In this document: positions 60,772 through 64,000 of the stretch, in pieces
How positions within the stretch are numbered: the stretch's first letter is position 1
How the letters are laid out: every line of letters starts with the position of its first letter
NCBI RefSeq assembly: GCF_014171575.1
Contig: NZ_CP050453.1
Coordinates: 620,001 to 684,000 of the forward strand
Reading direction: 5' to 3'
DNA: 64,000 bases
Origin: Microbacterium sp. Se63.02b
GTDB lineage: Bacteria; Actinomycetota; Actinomycetes; Actinomycetales; Microbacteriaceae
The notes under the pieces: generated by a model
What the model was told of the DNA's origin: nothing
Database searches by the model: none
The model's input: the letters and a program-made list of their open reading frames with translations, nothing else
Program-made: the position numbers and the translations under genes

Positions 60772-61956
60772 GTGACCACCGACGCCGCCGCTCGCCGCTT
60801 CCAGCTCCGTCGGATGCAGCCACGGGATCCCGCTCAACCGCATCGCACCGCGAGCACCCTGGAGCTGTTCTTCGATCTCGTCTTCGTCGTCGCGGTGAGC
60901 ATCGCGTCGGCGGAGTTGCACCACGCTCTCGGCCACGCCGACTTCCTGCACGGCATCACCTCATACGCGATGGTCTTCTTCGCCATCTGGTGGGCGTGGA
61001 TGAACTTCACGTGGTTCGCCACCTCGTTCGACACCGACGACTGGCTCTACCGGGTCACGACCTTCGTGCAGATGGGCGGAGTCCTCGTGTTCGCCGCCGG
61101 CATCCCTCAGGCTTTCACCGAAGGCGACTTCACCGTGCCCGTGCTCGGCTACATCGTGATGCGTGTCGCCATGGTGGCGCAGTGGCTCCGCGCGTCGCGT
61201 TCTGCGGGTCCGCTCCGCTCCGCCACCCGTCGATACGCCTTCGGCATCGCGGCCGTGCAGGTGCTGTGGATCCTCTTCCTCCTCATCCCGACAGGCCCGT
61301 GGCAGCTCGCTGCGTTCGTACTGTGCGCGCTGATCGAGATCGGCGTGCCGGTGTTCGCCGAATACCGCACGCAGACACCGTGGCACCCGCATCACATCAC
61401 CGAGAGATACGGTCTGTTCACGCTGATCGTCCTCGGTGAGAGCCTCCTGGCGTCGGCCAACGCGATCATCGACGCTCTCGACGAGGTGGAGACGCTGGGG
61501 CCGCTGATCGCGATCTCGGTCCTCACGCTCGTGGTCACGGCATCTCTGTGGTGGATCTACTTCTGGCCCCCGCACCACCGCGCCATCACGACGTTCCGCC
61601 GCTCGCTCCGGTACGGATACTCGCACTACTTCGTGTTCGCTGCCGCAGCGGCCTTCTCCGCAGGGATCGAGGTCGAGATCGACGTCCTGACCGGGGTGAG
61701 CCACCTGTCCAACGTCGTGGCGTCGTTCACGGTGACCATCCCGATCGCCGTGTTCCTGATCGGCATCTGGTGGATCGCGATCCGCGAGAACGCCGACCGC
61801 GTCGTCAACACGGTCGTCCCGCTCGGGGCCGTGCTCGTGCTCCTGGACCCGGTGCTACCGATCCCTGTCACTCTCACCGCCCTGATCCTCGTCGGCATCG
61901 TCGCGGTGCTGGCGGTCCGGCCCCCGGTCGCGCCGACCCTGATAGACGAACCATAG
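60772..61956 (+). CDS. ltrA: LtrA family membrane protein
   Basis: About 394 residues from GTG 60772. LELFFDLVFVVAVSIASAELHHAL is the signature of low-temperature-requirement protein A, followed by about 10-11 membrane segments and HHITERYGLFTLIVLGESLLA. The biochemical role of the family is not established. GTG 60772 is preferred because TATCCT ends six bases before it (leaderless); an in-frame ATG at 60721 would add 17 residues with no family similarity. Confidence 0.85.
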   Translation: MTTDAAARRFQLRRMQPRDPAQPHRTASTLELFFDLVFVVAVSIASAELHHALGHADFLHGITSYAMVFFAIWWAWMNFTWFATSFDTDDWLYRVTTFVQMGGVLVFAAGIPQAFTEGDFTVPVLGYIVMRVAMVAQWLRASRSAGPLRSATRRYAFGIAAVQVLWILFLLIPTGPWQLAAFVLCALIEIGVPVFAEYRTQTPWHPHHITERYGLFTLIVLGESLLASANAIIDALDEVETLGPLIAISVLTLVVTASLWWIYFWPPHHRAITTFRRSLRYGYSHYFVFAAAAAFSAGIEVEIDVLTGVSHLSNVVASFTVTIPIAVFLIGIWWIAIRENADRVVNTVVPLGAVLVLLDPVLPIPVTLTALILVGIVAVLAVRPPVAPTLIDEP

Positions 61957-62032
61957 GCCGAGCAAAGGCTTCTGATCGGATCCTCGCGCACCATGGTGGC
62001 ACCACCACAGGCCGCAGGAGAGGACCCAGCGC

Positions 62033-62997
62033 ATGAGCATCCCCGAACCCACGCAGACACCGGACGGCCCCGCCTACGAGGGGCGACTGCTGGATCGCGC
62101 AGACGAAGAGGTCGTCGACCAGGGGGCTGCCTTCGACATCCGCACCCTGATGAGCAGACGGGGCGTGCTCGGACTCGCGGGGATCGGGCTCGGCGCGGTC
62201 GTGCTCGCCGCGTGTGCGCCCGCAGCGTCGGCGGGATCCTCGAGCACTCCGTCGCCGTCGGCCTCCTCCGGCACGCCCGCGGACGGTTCGAGCGTCGCGG
62301 AGATCCCCGACGAGACAGCTGGCCCGTACCCCGGTGACGGATCGAACGGGCCCGATGTGCTCGAGGACTCCGGCATCGTCCGCCAGGACATCCGCTCCTC
62401 GATCGACGGCGCGGCCACGGCCGACGGGGTCCCGCTCACCTTCCGACTCCAGGTCATCGACCTCGCGAACGGCGCCGTTCCCTTCGCCGGAGTCGCCGTG
62501 TACGCGTGGCACTGCACCGCGCAGGGCGAGTACTCGATGTACTCATCCGGGTTGGAGGACGTCACGTATCTCCGGGGCGTGCAGGTGGCGGATGCGGAGG
62601 GTACGGTCGCCTTCACCTCGATCTTCCCCGGGTGCTACTCGGGGCGCTGGCCCCACATCCATTTCGAGGTGTATCCCGACGTCGAGTCGATCACGGATTC
62701 GACGACAGCGATCGCCACATCGCAGCTCGCGCTCCCCGAAGCGGCATGCACCGCGGTGTACGGAGATCCCGCCTATGACGGTTCCGCGGACAATCTCGGC
62801 CGGATCACGCTCGAGAGCGACAACGTCTTCGGAGACGACGCCGGAGCCCTGCAGGTCGCGACGGTCGCCGGGAGCGTGTCGGCCGGATACACGGCGACGC
62901 TCGTCGTCGGAGTCGACACCGCCACGGTGCCGTCCTCAAGCTCCGCGCCCGGCGGTCAGGGCGGCCCCGGCGGGGCGGCCAGCCGCCCGCCAGTTGA
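62033..62997 (+). CDS. Lipoprotein/Tat-type protein with intradiol dioxygenase fold (3' frameshift)
   Basis: About 321 residues. The N-terminus has MSRRGVLGLAGIGLGAVVLAAC, an RR-containing signal with a lipobox Cys. A Ser-rich spacer leads to a dioxygenase-type beta-sandwich: ETAGPYPGDGSNGPDVL, VPLTFRLQVIDL, VAVYAWHCTAQGEYSMY, and RWPHIHFEVYPD with the paired His. The expected metal-binding Tyr and His set is partly visible, so activity is uncertain. The present frame runs on beyond 63000; one missing G near 62975 would end it at QPPAS with TGA 62995-62997. Confidence 0.8.
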
Positions 62998-63036
62998 CCG
63001 ATGCGACGCGGAGCCGGGGTCGGAGACGCGTTCTGC

Positions 63037-63187
63037 TACACTAGTCATGCAGCGTGTGTGCATCGCCCCTCTCGGCCGCCACGCCGCCACTGATCAGGGC
63101 CATCACGGACCGCGCACATCGATGCGTGCGGAATCCGCCCTCGATCTGACATCTTGCGGAGCGCCGACGCGTGTCCGCCACACAGCA
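63037..63187 (+). promoter_or_regulatory. Promoter and possible leader ORF before the 63188 gene
   Basis: TACACT (63037-63042) is followed four bases later by ATG 63047, which opens MQRVCIAPLGRHAATDQ with no ribosome site, as in a leaderless upstream ORF. In the sequence as given this frame continues into the 63188 gene without a stop, so it may be the true 5' end of that gene, or a uORF whose stop is hidden by an indel. Confidence 0.35.
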
Positions 63188-63483
63188 ATGAGCATCACCA
63201 TGAGCACGACCACCTTTCCCCCGTCCGATCCGTTGACCTGGAAGCAGGCCGACACCGACGTGCACGTCGCCACACGCGCCGGCGAGTTCGCCGGATTCGT
63301 CGAGTACGACGGCAGCGCGCACCTCGTCCACGACAATCGCGGCTCCGAGCTCGGCGCCTTCGACTCCTCGATGACGCGTTCCGCGCGCTCGAAGACGCAC
63401 AGAGCCCGGCTCCGCGCGGACCGCGCTTCGCGCCGATCCTCCCGCGGGCCTGGCGCCGCAGGACCCGCAGAGCCCGCGCCTGA
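63188..63483 (+). CDS. Small conserved-looking protein of unknown function (frameshifted)
   Basis: About 98 residues from ATG 63188, or 94 from ATG 63200. The sequence WKQADTDVHVATRAGEFAGFVEYDGSAHLVHDNRGSELGAF is followed, after one missing base near 63369, by LDDAFRALEDAQ and a basic tail. The joined product reads as one small soluble protein. No family recognised. Confidence 0.5.
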
Positions 63484-63661
63484 ACGGGATCGGCGACGCG
63501 AAGGAGAGTCCGTCGTCGGGTTCCCTCACGCACAGGAAGTTCCCTTCGTCAAGGGTTGTGGATGTATTCCCTGACGCGCATGGGGCGCGGGCTATCGTGA
63601 GGTAAGCGTTGGGCAGTCGCCTTGGGCTTCACAGCTCAAGGGCTCCGATCGGCAGGAGAAG

Positions 63662-64000
63662 ATCATCTCCATCACACAGATCGAATCGACCGCGGCAACG
63701 CTGGGTCCGGTTCGCCAGACCTACTCCGGCAACGCGGAGTTCCCCCCGATGGCCAAGGCGTACAAGCAGGTGTCGCAGGTGGTCAAGGAGATGGGACTGC
63801 TCCAGCGGGCCCAGTGGTTCTACGCCCTCGTCGGCGGCGGCATCGTCGTCGCCCTCGGCGGTCTGATCACCGGGTTCATCCTCCTCGGCGACAGCTGGTT
63901 CCAGCTGCTCATCGCCGCGGGCCTCGGCATCGTCTTCACGCAGATCGCGTTCCTCGCCCACGAGGCCGCGCACCGACAGATCCTGTCCTCCGGCCCCTCG
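63662..64000 (+). CDS. Fatty acid desaturase, N-terminal part
   Basis: The gene runs off the end of the window. The frame has two hydrophobic segments (nt about 63810-63870 and 63890-63950) followed by AHEAAHRQI, the first histidine box (HxxxH) of membrane di-iron desaturases. Upstream, ITQIESTAATLGPVRQTYSGNAEFPPMAKAYKQV reads as coding, yet no ATG, GTG or TTG occurs in frame between the stop at 63574 and ATG 63749. AGGAG near 63654 is well placed for a start at the ATC codons near 63662, or an indel hides the real start. Confidence 0.7.
   Translation, partial: MISITQIESTAATLGPVRQTYSGNAEFPPMAKAYKQVSQVVKEMGLLQRAQWFYALVGGGIVVALGGLITGFILLGDSWFQLLIAAGLGIVFTQIAFLAHEAAHRQILSSGPS

Overview
The window is GC-rich (roughly 70% by eye) DNA from a high-GC Gram-positive bacterium, most likely a Microbacteriaceae member such as Microbacterium. 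The grounds are codon use, many GTG starts, frequent 1- or 4-base gene overlaps (ATGA, GTGA, TGATG), apparent leaderless promoters, and the gene families present. No rRNA, tRNA, CRISPR array, IS element or prophage was seen.

Region 1 (1-24.3 kb) is a type VII secretion (T7SS, ESX/Yuk-like) locus. It opens with the end of a TgpA-type transglutaminase gene. A tightly overlapping signalling operon follows: RDD-FHA protein, PP2C phosphatase, FHA protein, membrane Ser/Thr kinase, FHA-like/HTH protein, second RDD-FHA protein, an FHA-containing EccC/EssC ATPase, and a membrane protein. An effector island comes next. It holds three nearly identical WXG100-like cassettes (16.5, 19.7 and 21.1 kb), three 'small helical partner plus large effector' pairs (one effector ends in a DUF1023 alpha/beta-hydrolase domain), putative accessory proteins, a Zn-ribbon protein and a lipoprotein. 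Five transcription units start with the same arrangement: an 18-bp dyad of the form ATGGGGAGTTGTCCCCAT, 40-41 bp before a TAGNGT -10 element. Each WXG100 cassette ends in a strong hairpin, one with a UUCG loop. EccB, EccD, EccE and MycP homologues are not in the window.

Region 2 (24.3-33.4 kb) is mostly housekeeping: a resolvase-fold protein, malate dehydrogenase, a zinc metalloprotease, proline iminopeptidase, an aldehyde dehydrogenase, a GPH-type sugar transporter, a mycoredoxin-like protein, a cation-diffusion transporter, a solute-binding-like lipoprotein, and a SIP-like protein behind a dyad-containing promoter.

Region 3 (33.4-60.5 kb) is an exopolysaccharide/cell-wall glycan cluster. 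It encodes dTDP-L-rhamnose synthesis (rmlA, rmlB, fused rmlC-rmlD), several glycosyltransferases, a GtrA-type protein, a TagD-like cytidylyltransferase, a CDP-alcohol phosphotransferase, a low-molecular-weight tyrosine phosphatase, a Wzz/BY-kinase, an O-antigen-ligase/Wzy-like polymerase, a flippase, a WbaP-type initiating transferase, and two large secreted proteins that share a beta-sandwich-like domain.

Region 4 (60.5-64 kb) holds LtrA, a lipoprotein with an intradiol-dioxygenase fold, a small protein behind a possible upstream ORF, and the start of a fatty acid desaturase.

Caution: about twenty genes, including malate dehydrogenase and rmlCD, are broken by frameshifts. All are explained by missing bases (one missing base, or two in one case), often in G/C runs. 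This looks like a sequence-quality problem rather than biology. Broken genes are given here as single CDS with the suspected break point.
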